Source: Merdiplasma sp905207905 (lineage in GTDB: Bacteria > Bacillota > Clostridia > Lachnospirales > Lachnospiraceae). From it: 64,000 bases of DNA. Where the stretch lies: assembly GCA_902475025.1 (NCBI GenBank), contig CABRXX010000011.1, forward strand, positions 1-64,000, read 5' to 3'. The translations under genes were made by a program, and so were the position numbers. The notes beneath the pieces are model-generated. The model did not search any database. It was not told where the DNA came from and worked only from the letters and a program-made list of their open reading frames with translations. Each line of letters opens with the position of its first letter. Position 1 is the first letter of the stretch. Positions 33,037 through 42,333 of the stretch are shown one piece after another.

Positions 33037-34200
33037 TCACAGGAAAATTCCTATAAACTGACACGCCAGCACCACGATTACCAGCGCCACCGGGTAAGTG
33101 GCGGCATAGGCGGATGCCACGTCATCGGTTTCTGTCACACGGATCAAAGTTCCAAGAGCCGGTGTGCTGGTCATTCCTCCGCAGATGGAGCCTAATGTAT
33201 TAAACAAACTCAGCTTCAGCACTCTGGCTGCAAAAATGTATCCCAGAAACATGGGAATCAAGGTCATCAGCGCTCCGTATACAAACAGAAGCATCCCCTG
33301 TTCCTTCAAAATATCCACAAAGCCTGCGCCAGCCTGCACACCAGCCCCGATGAGGAACAGCGCCAGCCCAAACTCCCGCAGACACTCCAGCACGTGTTTC
33401 TCCACCTGGACGCTGAGCCTTCCAATCTTGCCAAAATGGCCTAAAATCAGCCCGGCAATCAAAGGGCCTCCGGAGGTACCCAGAGAAAATACCGCTCCCC
33501 CTGGCAGAGGAATCTGGATCTTCGCCAGCACAATCCCCAGTGCAATCGCCAGGGAAAAGGGGAAAAAACCCATACTGTCTGCATAGAAAAGCTCTTCTTT
33601 CCTGGTTTTCCGATACTCATCCACTTCCACATTGGAGGCCGCTTCAAACCTGGCCCGCTCTGCCGCCATGTCTGTCTTTAAAAATTTGGGCACCAGCTGT
33701 ACAAAAAGCACCACGCCCACCACCCCGAAGGGATAGGCAATGCCATATCCAACAGAAGCTGCGTCAGACCCGGTAGCTTCCAGAGCTGCCGCCAGGCCGG
33801 GAGTGCTGGTGAGGGCTCCTGCCATCATACCCACGCTGATATCTGTGGGCACTTTTCCCACTGTGATGATCCCCACACAAGTAAGCGCACCTGCTGCAAT
33901 GATGATGATTCCCAATAAAATGTAGGATGTGGCATTGAGTTTGAAGTTTCGGAAAAACTTGGGCCCTGCAATAAACCCTACCGCTGTCACAAAACAGATC
34001 AGCCCAAGTTCTCTCACCAGAGAGGGAATCTCAAAACCAAAATGGCCGAACACCAGAGCTACCAACAGGATACCTGCCGTTCCCAGCTCGATTCCTGCAA
34101 TCTTAATACTTCCCACCAGGTAGCCAAGCACTGCGATCACAAATACGATCATCAATGTATTGGAGAATATATTTTCCTGAAACCAGGTAAGAACTCCCAT
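33037..34200 (-). CDS. AspT/YidE-type putative antiporter, compact form
   Basis: This membrane protein of about 387 residues has two homologous halves, each with the glycine-rich family pattern (GLICFVTAVGFIAGPKFF and GLALFLIGAGVQAGAGF; TSTPGLAAAL and TSTPALGTLI). These are the permease duplication domains of the AspT (aspartate:alanine) family. The two regulatory TrkA-C domains usually placed between the halves are missing; only a short charged linker is there. Start at 34200 behind AGAAGGTG. Its position between fumarate reductase and fumarase genes suggests exchange of C4-dicarboxylates or aspartate, which is inference. Confidence 0.82.
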   Translation of the reverse strand: MGVLTWFQENIFSNTLMIVFVIAVLGYLVGSIKIAGIELGTAGILLVALVFGHFGFEIPSLVRELGLICFVTAVGFIAGPKFFRNFKLNATSYILLGIIIIAAGALTCVGIITVGKVPTDISVGMMAGALTSTPGLAAALEATGSDAASVGYGIAYPFGVVGVVLFVQLVPKFLKTDMAAERARFEAASNVEVDEYRKTRKEELFYADSMGFFPFSLAIALGIVLAKIQIPLPGGAVFSLGTSGGPLIAGLILGHFGKIGRLSVQVEKHVLECLREFGLALFLIGAGVQAGAGFVDILKEQGMLLFVYGALMTLIPMFLGYIFAARVLKLSLFNTLGSICGGMTSTPALGTLIRVTETDDVASAYAATYPVALVIVVLACQFIGIFL

Positions 34201-34422
34201 AGTAAATGCACCTTCTCTCTTTCCATTCAAGCAATTTTCCGCCCCAGAATTCTCTGTATGTCGGGGATATCAACAAAAGTCCGATGAAGGGTTTCCTGCT
34301 CCACGCTCTCACAATTCCGCCTATCCCATCATACAAAACTCACTGCAGCGAAATATTCTGTCACACCGGGCACCCCGTTTCTGCGTACCCTCACCCTTCC
34401 GTTTTCTTACACTTCCGGGTTC

Positions 34423-36033
34423 TTACGCTTCCTCTCTCTCATGCCTTGCATACTTCGGCAGAAGCAGGGGAGAAACATCTCCTGTGGTCACTCCGGCTGC
34501 ATCCAGTTCCTCTGCGTATTTTTCCACATGGTCCAGATTCATGGTTCCGAGAGTCACCTCTTTTGCTCTGGCTGCCGCTGCCTTTCCTGCATTACGGCCG
34601 AACACGATGATATCCAGAAGAGAATTCCCCATCAGGCGGTTTCTTCCGTGAATGCCTCCCACTGCTTCCCCTGCTACCAAAAGGTTGGAGATGACCTTGG
34701 TAAAGCCCTCTCCTCCAATCTCCAGACCACCGTTCTGATAGTGCAGGGTGGGGTACACCAGAATCGGAAGTTTCCGCATATCAATGCCGTAATTCATATA
34801 CATCCGAAGCATCGCCGGGATCCGCTTTTCAATGGTTCCCTCTCCGCCGATGCGCTCGATCATAGGAGTATCCAGCCATACGCCGCTTCCAAGAGGAGTG
34901 GTCACCCCTTTGTCTCTTGCTTTGCACTCCCGGATAATGGAGGCTGCCGCCACATCCCGTGTTTCCAGGGGGTGCATAAATGCCTCTCCTTCTTTATTCA
35001 CCAGCATGGCGCCCAGAGAACGAACCTTCTCTGTCACCAGCGCTCCGAAAATCTGGGATGGATAAGCCACGCCTGTAGGATGATACTGGATGGTATCCTG
35101 ATACAGAAGAGGCGCTCCTGCCCGGTAACCTAAGATCAGGCCGTCTGCCGTTGCCCCGTAGTGATTGGAGGTTTGGAAGCCCTGATAATGCATCCGGCCA
35201 GCTCCTCCGGTGGCGATGATCACCGTCTTGGCTCTTGCCACCAGATAGTCATCCGTCTCCATATTTAAGAGTACAGCTCCTGCCGCCTGCCCTTTTTCAT
35301 CCATGATCAGCTCCACTGCTGATGTAAATTCCACCACCGGAATCTTCCGGTTCAGCACCTCATCCCGAAGGGTTCGCATGATCTCAGCGCCGGAATAATC
35401 TCTGCAGGCATGCATTCTCTTTCTGGAAGTTCCTCCGCCGTGGGTGGTAACCATCCTTCCGTCTTCATCCTTATCAAACATCACGCCCAGCTTGTTCAGC
35501 CACTGGATGGCATCCGGAGCCTCCATTACCAGCCTGCGCAAAAGCTCCGGCCTGGCTGCGAAGTGTCCTCCTCCGAAAGCATCCAAATAGTGCTGTACCG
35601 GAGAGTCATTCTCTTTATCTGCTGCCTGAATACCGCCCTCTGCCATCATGGTGTTGGCATCGCCAATGCGAAGCTTGGTGACGATCATGGCCTTTGCCCC
35701 GGCCTCATGAGCCTCAATGGCTGCAGAAGCGCCGGCCCCGCCGCCTCCGATGATCAGCACATCCACATCATAGTCCACTTTGTTCAGATCCACCTTGTCT
35801 TTCAGCAGACGGCTGTTGGAATGAAGCAGATGCACCAGCTCCGCCGGCGCCTTCTGTCCCTTGTTAGGGCCGATCTTAATCTCTTCAAAGGCCTCCTGCC
35901 GATAATCCGGGTGAAATTCTTTCAGAAGGGCATCCTTTTCTTCTGCCGTCATTCGTCTGGGTTCCATGCCCATCCGCATATCCCGGGTGGCCTCCACCTT
36001 TTTCACAGACTCCATCATTTCCGGTGTAAACAT
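34423..36033 (-). CDS. frdA: Fumarate reductase/succinate dehydrogenase flavoprotein subunit
   Basis: This 536-residue FAD protein carries the FAD_binding_2 fold. The dinucleotide motif is VLIIGGGGAGASAAIEA near residue 90. The His that would bind FAD covalently in Frd/Sdh is not obvious at the usual place (TKLRIGDANTMMAEGG). Substrate-site residues appear in HPTGVAYPSQIF and RDVAAASI, and the C-terminal motif in GRNRLMGNSLLDIIVFGR. A polar extension of about 85 residues precedes the fold. It is downstream of the Fe-S subunit by 12 bp. No cytochrome b or other membrane anchor gene exists in the cluster, so a soluble enzyme taking electrons from the Hdr/Flox proteins is likely. Confidence 0.9.
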   Translation of the reverse strand: MFTPEMMESVKKVEATRDMRMGMEPRRMTAEEKDALLKEFHPDYRQEAFEEIKIGPNKGQKAPAELVHLLHSNSRLLKDKVDLNKVDYDVDVLIIGGGGAGASAAIEAHEAGAKAMIVTKLRIGDANTMMAEGGIQAADKENDSPVQHYLDAFGGGHFAARPELLRRLVMEAPDAIQWLNKLGVMFDKDEDGRMVTTHGGGTSRKRMHACRDYSGAEIMRTLRDEVLNRKIPVVEFTSAVELIMDEKGQAAGAVLLNMETDDYLVARAKTVIIATGGAGRMHYQGFQTSNHYGATADGLILGYRAGAPLLYQDTIQYHPTGVAYPSQIFGALVTEKVRSLGAMLVNKEGEAFMHPLETRDVAAASIIRECKARDKGVTTPLGSGVWLDTPMIERIGGEGTIEKRIPAMLRMYMNYGIDMRKLPILVYPTLHYQNGGLEIGGEGFTKVISNLLVAGEAVGGIHGRNRLMGNSLLDIIVFGRNAGKAAAARAKEVTLGTMNLDHVEKYAEELDAAGVTTGDVSPLLLPKYARHEREEA

Positions 36034-36045
36034 GGTTTTCCCTCC

Positions 36046-36720
36046 TTACTTCTCTATCTCTCTGTTGTTGTAAAGTTCCTGCATTTCCGTAATGGGCTTC
36101 TCCATGATCTGTTCAATGAGATCATCATAATCCCCTCTGTGGATCTCCTCCACTCTTGTGTTTAAATGCTCAGACTCCGGGGCTATGTACTTTCCGGTCA
36201 GTCTTCTTGCCAGCAGTCCCACCATGGGATGAGAGATCTCTGCTGGACATCTGACAGAACAGCATCCACAGCCCACACAGTCAAAGGATTCCTCTGCACA
36301 TTTTTCAAATTCCCCTCTCTGGGCGTAAGCAATATACTGCATCACATTCAGATTCTGAGGACAGGCCTTGGTACAGGCATTACATCCGATACAGCTGTAG
36401 ATCTCTGGGTACAGCTCCATCATAATCTGCTGAGTAGGACGGATCTCATTGATCTCATAAGTTCTCTTATCTGTGGGGAAAAAGGGGATGCTTGCCACAT
36501 ACATTCCTTCCTCAACCTGAGTCTGGCAGGCCAGACAGGTCTTCAGCTCATTTTTTCCCTTAATCCGGTAGATGGTGGCGCAGGCTCCACAGAAACCGTG
36601 GCGACAGCCGCAGCCCCGCTTTAAGGTATAACCCGCATATTCCATAGCTGTCATGATGGTCAGGTCCCCAGGGACGCTGTACTTTTTCCCGAAGAAATAA
36701 ACATTCACCATATTTTCCAT
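36046..36720 (-). CDS. frdB: Fumarate reductase/succinate dehydrogenase iron-sulfur subunit
   Basis: This 224-residue subunit has an N-terminal [2Fe-2S] domain (CGCRHGFCGAC … CLAC) and a C-terminal domain with two Cys clusters (CIGCNACTKACP and CVGCGCCSVRCP). It carries electrons to the FAD of the flavoprotein subunit. It lacks the CCG (HdrB-like) C-terminal domain found in thiol:fumarate reductase TfrB; here that function is encoded separately by hdrB at the front of the cluster. A 195-bp structured gap separates it from the Flox FAD subunit. Confidence 0.9.
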   Translation of the reverse strand: MENMVNVYFFGKKYSVPGDLTIMTAMEYAGYTLKRGCGCRHGFCGACATIYRIKGKNELKTCLACQTQVEEGMYVASIPFFPTDKRTYEINEIRPTQQIMMELYPEIYSCIGCNACTKACPQNLNVMQYIAYAQRGEFEKCAEESFDCVGCGCCSVRCPAEISHPMVGLLARRLTGKYIAPESEHLNTRVEEIHRGDYDDLIEQIMEKPITEMQELYNNREIEK

Positions 36721-36751
36721 GTTGGTTTGATCCTTTCGTTCTATATTTACA

Positions 36752-36912
36752 ATTCCGCTTCGCTTCTATTCTCCGCAATGAGCAGCTCAACCTCTATTCC
36801 GCTTCGCTCCATTTCGGTTGGGGCCTTCGCCCCATGAATGATGGTGCCTTGGCTCCTCCTCCATGCTTGCATGGGCTGGAGACTCGTCACCATCTTTCGC
36901 GCTGCTCATTGC
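36752..36912. other. Structured intercistronic segment inside the redox cluster
   Basis: Nested inverted repeats span the gap. The outer arms are GCAATGAGCAGC (36775-36786) and GCTGCTCATTGC (36901-36912). Inside lie GATGGTG/CACCATC and the very stable GGGGC-CTTC-GCCCC. A 13-bp direct repeat (ATTCCGCTTCGCT) occurs at 36752 and 36796. It starts within a few bases of a stop codon and fills most of the 195 bp between two co-directional genes. It may control relative expression or mRNA processing, or it may be an inserted repeat element. Confidence 0.6.
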
Positions 36913-36915
36913 TGA

Positions 36916-37815
36916 TCAATATTCATTGGGCAGTTCATCGATCTCGTCGCAGCGGAATACCGGGCCGTCCTTGCACACATACTTGGAACCGATGTTGCAG
37001 CGGCCGCATTTTCCGATGCCGCACTTCATCCGAAGCTCCAGAGTGGTATAAACCTGATCCTTGGAAAAGCCCATCTCCTGCAGCGCCGCCAGCACGAATT
37101 TGATCATGATGGGCGGTCCGCACACCAGCGCTGTCTTATCTGTATCAAAACCTACCTCCTTCAGGTAATTGGGGACAAAGCCCACATGGCCATCCCATCC
37201 CTCCTGCTCCCTGTCAATGGTAAGATACACATTCACATCCTTTGCCTTCATCCACACTTCCTGGATCTCTTTCAACTGCACCAGATCATCTGCGGAGCGG
37301 GAGCCGTAGAGAATATCTACGGTTCCGTAATTCTCCCGGTTATCCAGCACATAGTTGATCACAGACCGTAGCGGAGCAAGACCGATGCCTCCGGCGATAA
37401 ACAGAAGATTCTTTCCTTTCAGCTCTGTCTCCACCGGGAAATAGTTGCCATAAGGCCCCCGCACTGTGATCTCATCCCCCACCTCCAGACTGTGGAGGTA
37501 ATCCGTGAGCACACCGCAGCGCTTGATGCTGAACTCCTGATACGATCGATTCGTGGGAGAGGAGGTAATCGAAAACATCCCTTCGCTCACTCCCGGAGCG
37601 CACACCATGGCGCACTGGCCGGGCATATGTTCAAAAAGTTTTCCTCCCTCCGGCGCATTCACCCGAAAAGTCTTCACATCTGGTGTCTCCTGGCGGATAT
37701 CTGTGATCACTCCCACCATAGGCACCAGAACATCTCTCTTGTATCCGGGATTGCAGGTACACTCATGTTCTGCCTCCATCATGGCCACATCCGCTCTTTT
37801 TTCCTGTTCACTCAT
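36916..37815 (-). CDS. FAD/NAD(P)H-binding oxidoreductase subunit (FloxA/AsrB-like)
   Basis: This 299-residue protein of the ferredoxin-NADP reductase fold has an FAD domain (FSITSSPTNRSYQEFSIKR), an NAD(P)-binding domain (FIAGGIGLAPLRSVI, ALVCGPPIMI) and a C-terminal [2Fe-2S] motif (CGIGKCGRCNIGSKYVC). The order matches subunits of anaerobic sulfite reductase, sulfhydrogenase and FloxA. As the NAD(P)H entry point of a Flox module it would feed electrons to the Fe-S subunits and HdrA. Its start overlaps the previous gene by four bases. The name Flox rests on gene order with HdrABC. Confidence 0.88.
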   Translation of the reverse strand: MSEQEKRADVAMMEAEHECTCNPGYKRDVLVPMVGVITDIRQETPDVKTFRVNAPEGGKLFEHMPGQCAMVCAPGVSEGMFSITSSPTNRSYQEFSIKRCGVLTDYLHSLEVGDEITVRGPYGNYFPVETELKGKNLLFIAGGIGLAPLRSVINYVLDNRENYGTVDILYGSRSADDLVQLKEIQEVWMKAKDVNVYLTIDREQEGWDGHVGFVPNYLKEVGFDTDKTALVCGPPIMIKFVLAALQEMGFSKDQVYTTLELRMKCGIGKCGRCNIGSKYVCKDGPVFRCDEIDELPNEY

Positions 37816-38909
37816 ACCTGCTCACCTCCCTGTTTGTTTCTCTCTTCTGAGAACTTTTTGATCACCTTCACAATATTTAAGGATGCAGGACACTTTTCCA
37901 CACAACGGCCACAGCCTACACAGGAGTATTCTCCCTCGTTGTTGGCCGGAAAATACACCAGCTTGTGCATAAACCTCTGACGGAACCGCTGCATCTGGCT
38001 GGTACGGTTATTGCCATGAGCCATCATCGTAAAGTCAGAATACATACAGGAATCCCAGCAGCGGTATCTCTGTACCCCGTGTCCGGTATCATAATCCTTA
38101 ATGTCATAGCACTGGCAGGTTGGGCACACAAAGGTACAGGTACCGCAGGCCAGACAGGGTTTATACAATTCCTCCCATAAAGGAGAATTAAATTTTTCAT
38201 TCAGGGCCTCCCCGTTCCACCCCTCCAGGGAAAGATGAGAATAGGGAAGTTTGTCGATAATGGAACGGATCCTGGTCTTTTCTTCCTGAATTTCGGGAAT
38301 CAGGAATGCGCCCTCGCTCTCTGACTCCTTCTTTTCCGGATCCTCCACCTGTTCCAGCAGCTCTCCGGCCAGTCTGGTAAGCTCCCATCCTTTTTCTGTC
38401 ACCGGTTTCCAGTAAAGATCGTCTCCCAGCATCCAGGCTGCCACATCCGCTCCTGACGTTTCCGGATCTGCGGCATCCACGCCGAACACCTTACAGAAGC
38501 AGGTCTCCTCCGGCTCATGGCAGGCCAGCGCCACAATAGTTCCATGCTCCCGTCTGGCTGCATAAAAGGTGTCCACCGGCTCTGCTAAAAATACCCGGTC
38601 CAGCACCTGAACGCCCTTGATATCGCAGGCCTTCATGCCGAATACCACAAACTGCTGCTCCTGTAATCCAGCCTGCTCAATTTTAATCTTCTTTCCCTCC
38701 TGCTTACAGGTATAGAGACTTTCACTCTGGGGAAAGAAAGCGTCCTTGGGTGATTTTACCGTCTTTAAAGTGTCCAGATCCACCTCATCTCCCTCTTCCC
38801 AGGAGGCAAAATTCACCTGCCCGCTGATCTTGACAGGAAGGTACAGCTCTCTGGCAGAGGCGATGCAGCGGAATAATTCGGTCAGTTTTTCTTTTTTAAT
38901 TTTATACAT
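37812..38909 (-). CDS. Fe-S oxidoreductase subunit, 4Fe-4S dicluster (FloxB/AsrA-like)
   Basis: This 365-residue protein has an N-terminal domain of the AsrA/hydrogenase beta type (FVVFGMKACDIKGVQVLDRVF). Two ferredoxin-like Cys clusters lie in the C-terminal half: CLACGTCTFVCPTCQC and CVGCGRCVEKCP. An internal Glu-rich insert follows the N-terminal domain. It probably relays electrons between the FAD subunit and HdrA. It overlaps the FAD subunit gene by four bases and follows its paralogue by three. Confidence 0.85.
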   Translation of the reverse strand: MYKIKKEKLTELFRCIASARELYLPVKISGQVNFASWEEGDEVDLDTLKTVKSPKDAFFPQSESLYTCKQEGKKIKIEQAGLQEQQFVVFGMKACDIKGVQVLDRVFLAEPVDTFYAARREHGTIVALACHEPEETCFCKVFGVDAADPETSGADVAAWMLGDDLYWKPVTEKGWELTRLAGELLEQVEDPEKKESESEGAFLIPEIQEEKTRIRSIIDKLPYSHLSLEGWNGEALNEKFNSPLWEELYKPCLACGTCTFVCPTCQCYDIKDYDTGHGVQRYRCWDSCMYSDFTMMAHGNNRTSQMQRFRQRFMHKLVYFPANNEGEYSCVGCGRCVEKCPASLNIVKVIKKFSEERNKQGGEQV

Positions 38910-38912
38910 GAC

Positions 38913-39887
38913 TTATCCCCTTTCTCCTACAATGCCAGGCTCCACATCCTCCATAGTATAGCTGGTAAGAGGACCGTTGGAGGTGCTGTCCTCTCCGGCC
39001 TGAAACTCTCCGTAAAAGGTATCAATGTCCTTGATAAATTTCCGGTTAAACAGATGCAGCGGGATCCCCTGGGGACAGACTCTGCTGCACTCTCCGCAGT
39101 CCGTACACCGCCCGGCCACATGGAAGGCCCGGATAATGTGAAACATTTTTTCCTCAAAGGAATCCGCATTTGCCTTCTGGGCACTGTCAAATTTGTTGCT
39201 GTCAAAAACGCATTTGCGGCAGCTGCAGGCCGGGCACACATTGCGGCAGGCATTGCAGCGGATGCATTTGCTCAGCTCTTTCTGGAAAAAGGCAAATTTT
39301 TCCTGGGGACTCATGGCCTCGATCTGCTCAACTAACGCAAACCGGTCTGCATCCTTGGTATCCTTGGAATCCCCTATTAATTCGTCGTAAATTTTATGTT
39401 CCTTGCCCTTGCACACATGGCAGCGCTCCAGCATTCCATCTGCGTAAGCGCAGGTCTTTTCCCCGTACAAGGTCTGAATGGTAAGGGTCTCGCAGGGATC
39501 TGTAAGCTCAGCCCCGGCAATGCTCTGAATTCCCTTGATGCCCCGGGCTTTGATCTTCTCGATATCCAGCTTTCCCTTGCAGCCCACACCGATGATGTAG
39601 GCCTTTTCCCGATCCACCCGGTGTTCCTTAATCAGCTGGTTAAAGCTGTAGGTATCGCAGGGTTTTAAAAATACCAAAGTCTTTCCCTCCAGTTTGGAGG
39701 CTTCTATCATATATTTGCTTAAATTCGCTCCGCAGAAACCGTTGTACACAAATTCCTTCAGAGCATCCTCGCTTTCAAAGTAAGCCGGTTCCGGATTGTA
39801 AGGCAGGTCTCCGGCTTTCCAGCCCAGCACCCGGACTACCGTTCCGTCCGCCAGCAGTTCTTTTGCCCTTTTGATCAGCTCCTGCAT
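38913..39887 (-). CDS. Fe-S oxidoreductase subunit, coenzyme F420 hydrogenase beta-like (FloxC-like)
   Basis: This 324-residue protein has an N-terminal half resembling FrhB/hydrogenase beta subunits (TLVFLKPCDTYSFNQLI). The C-terminal half has many cysteines: CIRCNACRNVCPACSCRKC and CTDCGECSRVCPQG, likely two [4Fe-4S] clusters plus additional Cys. Its start overlaps the MvhD-like gene by 13 bases and it ends three bases before the next paralogue. The tight overlaps through this block point to a stoichiometric complex. Confidence 0.85.
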   Translation of the reverse strand: MQELIKRAKELLADGTVVRVLGWKAGDLPYNPEPAYFESEDALKEFVYNGFCGANLSKYMIEASKLEGKTLVFLKPCDTYSFNQLIKEHRVDREKAYIIGVGCKGKLDIEKIKARGIKGIQSIAGAELTDPCETLTIQTLYGEKTCAYADGMLERCHVCKGKEHKIYDELIGDSKDTKDADRFALVEQIEAMSPQEKFAFFQKELSKCIRCNACRNVCPACSCRKCVFDSNKFDSAQKANADSFEEKMFHIIRAFHVAGRCTDCGECSRVCPQGIPLHLFNRKFIKDIDTFYGEFQAGEDSTSNGPLTSYTMEDVEPGIVGERG

Positions 39888-40345
39888 CTTAAATCCTCCA
39901 ATCTTACGTTCTTGCCCAGAGAACGAATCTTTTCCACAAACTCATTCATAGTAGTGGAAAATTTCACACCCTCAGCAGCAGATACCCATTCCACACGGGT
40001 ACGCCCGTTTTCCACACCAATGAAATCCAGCATGGAAAACAGCAGTGTCATACGCCTTCTTGCATAAAAGTTTCCGGTGCTGTAATGGCAATCTCCCGGA
40101 TGGCAGCCGCAGAGGATCACCCCGTCCGCTCCCTTCTCAAAAGCTCTTAAGATAAACATGGGATTCACCCGACAGGAACAGGGAACCCGGATGATCTTTA
40201 CATCCGCCGGATAGCCCAGACGGCTGCTTCCTGCCAGGTCCGCTCCCGCATAGCTGCACCAGTTGCAGCAAAAAGCCACGATCTTGGGGCGGAATTCGCC
40301 GTTTTCCGTTTCCATGGCTGTATTTTTTTCTTCCATCATCGGCAT
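39875..40345 (-). CDS. MvhD-like [2Fe-2S] linker subunit (FloxD-like)
   Basis: This 156-residue protein of the hydrogenase iron-sulfur subunit delta (MvhD/FloxD) family has the diagnostic cysteines in AFCCNWCSYAGAD, VPCSCRVNP and CGCHPGDCHY. In methanogens MvhD joins the electron donor module to HdrA; here it should dock the Flox subunits to HdrA. Its start overlaps the end of hdrA by ten bases. A polar leader of about 15 residues precedes the fold; the ATG at 40345 has GGAGG ten bases upstream. Confidence 0.92.
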   Translation of the reverse strand: MPMMEEKNTAMETENGEFRPKIVAFCCNWCSYAGADLAGSSRLGYPADVKIIRVPCSCRVNPMFILRAFEKGADGVILCGCHPGDCHYSTGNFYARRRMTLLFSMLDFIGVENGRTRVEWVSAAEGVKFSTTMNEFVEKIRSLGKNVRLEDLRCRS

Positions 40346-42333
40346 ATCGCATCCACCTCCGCAATAATCTGTCTGTTAGAGAAGCCCTGAAGATCCATAG
40401 CACCGGACGGGCAGGCAACGGTACAGGCGCCGCAGCCCTGACAGAGCGCATCATTCACCACTGCGATGCGGCGCTCCTCCCGAATTCCATGATCGTTCAC
40501 CTGACGGTTTTCATAGGTAATGGCTCCGTAGGGACAAACATTGGCACAGGTGGAACAGCCATTGCACAAAAGCTCATCGGAGTGAGCCGTACAGGGATTG
40601 GTCAGTAGCTTATCCTTGGCCAGAAGGCCGATGGCCTTTACTGCCGCAGCTCCTGCCTGTGCTACCGTCTCCGGAATATCCTTTGGCCCCTGGCACACAC
40701 CGGACAAGAAAATACCGGCTGTGGGGGACTCCACAGGTCTTAGCTTTGCATGGGCCTCTGTCAGGAAATTGTTGGTATCAATGCTGGCAGTGAGCATGGT
40801 GGCGATCTTTCTCACATCCGGATTTGGCTCAATGGCCGCCGCCAGAACCACCATATCTGCCTCCATCTTGATCTGCCGGTTATCCAAAAGGTCAGAGGCC
40901 TGCACCAGCAGCTTTCCATTGGGCTGTGGGGATACCTTTCCCACCTGCCCCTTAATATAATTGACTCCGTACTGCTCCACTGCTCTGCGGTAAAATTCAT
41001 CGAAATTCTTTCCCGGAGTACGCACATCAATATAAAAGACCGTCACATTCACATCCGGATATTTATCCCGGATCAGCATAGCGTGCTTGGCCGTGTACAT
41101 ACAGCAAATCTTGGAACAGTAGCTCTTCCCCCGGCTGTCATCGCAGCGGCTGCCTACGCACTGGATAAACACCATCTCCTTGGGCGCTTTTCCATCGGAG
41201 AGACGCTCCAAATGTCCTTTAGTAGGGCCTGCCGCATTCATAATCCGCTCCAGTTCCAGGGAAGTGATCACATCTTTGCTCTGATTGTAGGCGTATTCGT
41301 CATACTGATCCAGCTTGATCACATCAAATCCGGTGGCCACTACAATGGCGCCGTATTTCTGGGTGATGATCTCATCCTTCTGTTCATAATCAATGGCTCC
41401 TGCCTGACAGACCTTGGCGCACACGCCGCACTTTCCGGTCTGAAACTTGATGCAGTGCTCCCGGTCAATCACCGGCACATTGGGGATTGCCTGAGCAAAG
41501 GGGGTATAGATGGCGCTTCTGTTATTTAATCCTCTGTTAAACTCGCTGGGGGCTTTCTTGGAAGGACACTTTTCCTGGCAAACACCGCAGCCGGTACACT
41601 TATTCATATCTACGCTTCTGGCTTTTTTTCGGATATCCACAGTAAAATCTCCCACAAAACCAGAAACTTTTTCCACCTCACTGTAGGTGTAGATGGTGAT
41701 CTTTTCATGGGCTGCCGCCTCTACCATCTTAGGTGTCAGGATACAGGCAGAACAGTCCAGAGTTGGGAAGGTCTTATCCAGCTGGGACATCCTTCCTCCG
41801 ATGCTGGGTGTTTTCTCCACAATATCCACTTCATAGCCTGCATCCGCAATATCCAAAGCGGTTTGAATCCCGGCAATCCCGCCCCCAATCACCAATGCCC
41901 GCTTGGTCACCCGGCTCTCTCCCGGCTGAAGAGGCGTGTTCAAATTCACCTTAGCCACAGCGGCCCGCATCAGAATCACCGCCTTTTTGGTGGCCTCTTC
42001 CATATCTTTATGTATCCAGGAACAGTGTTCACGAATATTGGCAATCTCCACCATGTAAGGGTTTAAGCCCGCCCGCTCTGCTGCCTTGCGGAAAGTGGTC
42101 TCATGCATTCTGGGGGAGCAGGAGCAGACCACCAGCCCGGTAAGGCCTTTCTTGGCAATAGCCGCTCCGATCTTCGCCTGGCCGGCCTCAGAACACATAT
42201 ACTGGTAGTCCTCCGCATGAACTACTCCCGGCTCCATGAGAGCCATCTCAACTACTTTCTTTACGTCCACCGTTGCTGCAATGTTGCTGCCACAATGACA
42301 GACAAATACGCCTATTCTCTGCAAAAGGCTCAC
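40336..42333 (-). CDS. hdrA: Heterodisulfide reductase-type subunit HdrA (FAD, multiple 4Fe-4S)
   Basis: This 665-residue protein has the bifurcation-associated HdrA layout. An N-terminal HdrA domain (GVFVCHCGSNI, CSCSPRMHE) is followed by a thioredoxin-reductase-like FAD domain (VIGGGIAGIQTALDIA; FPTLDCSACILTPKM). An inserted pair of clusters (CTGCGVCQEKCP, CGVCAKVC) and a C-terminal ferredoxin pair (CNGCSTCANVCP, CQGCGACTVACP) are present. HdrA is the site of flavin-based electron bifurcation in methanogen complexes. Here the likely partners are HdrBC and the Flox subunits. It overlaps hdrC by four bases. Confidence 0.95.
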   Translation of the reverse strand: MSLLQRIGVFVCHCGSNIAATVDVKKVVEMALMEPGVVHAEDYQYMCSEAGQAKIGAAIAKKGLTGLVVCSCSPRMHETTFRKAAERAGLNPYMVEIANIREHCSWIHKDMEEATKKAVILMRAAVAKVNLNTPLQPGESRVTKRALVIGGGIAGIQTALDIADAGYEVDIVEKTPSIGGRMSQLDKTFPTLDCSACILTPKMVEAAAHEKITIYTYSEVEKVSGFVGDFTVDIRKKARSVDMNKCTGCGVCQEKCPSKKAPSEFNRGLNNRSAIYTPFAQAIPNVPVIDREHCIKFQTGKCGVCAKVCQAGAIDYEQKDEIITQKYGAIVVATGFDVIKLDQYDEYAYNQSKDVITSLELERIMNAAGPTKGHLERLSDGKAPKEMVFIQCVGSRCDDSRGKSYCSKICCMYTAKHAMLIRDKYPDVNVTVFYIDVRTPGKNFDEFYRRAVEQYGVNYIKGQVGKVSPQPNGKLLVQASDLLDNRQIKMEADMVVLAAAIEPNPDVRKIATMLTASIDTNNFLTEAHAKLRPVESPTAGIFLSGVCQGPKDIPETVAQAGAAAVKAIGLLAKDKLLTNPCTAHSDELLCNGCSTCANVCPYGAITYENRQVNDHGIREERRIAVVNDALCQGCGACTVACPSGAMDLQGFSNRQIIAEVDAICR

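Noticed and set aside
32185..33195. Plus-strand open frame of 336 codons
   Set aside because: It is antisense to the fumarase alpha gene and shows no family signature.
34423..36033. Flavoprotein considered as L-aspartate oxidase or adenylylsulfate reductase
   Set aside because: It is next to a two-domain Fe-S fumarate reductase subunit and fumarase genes, and no nadA/nadC or apr partner is present.
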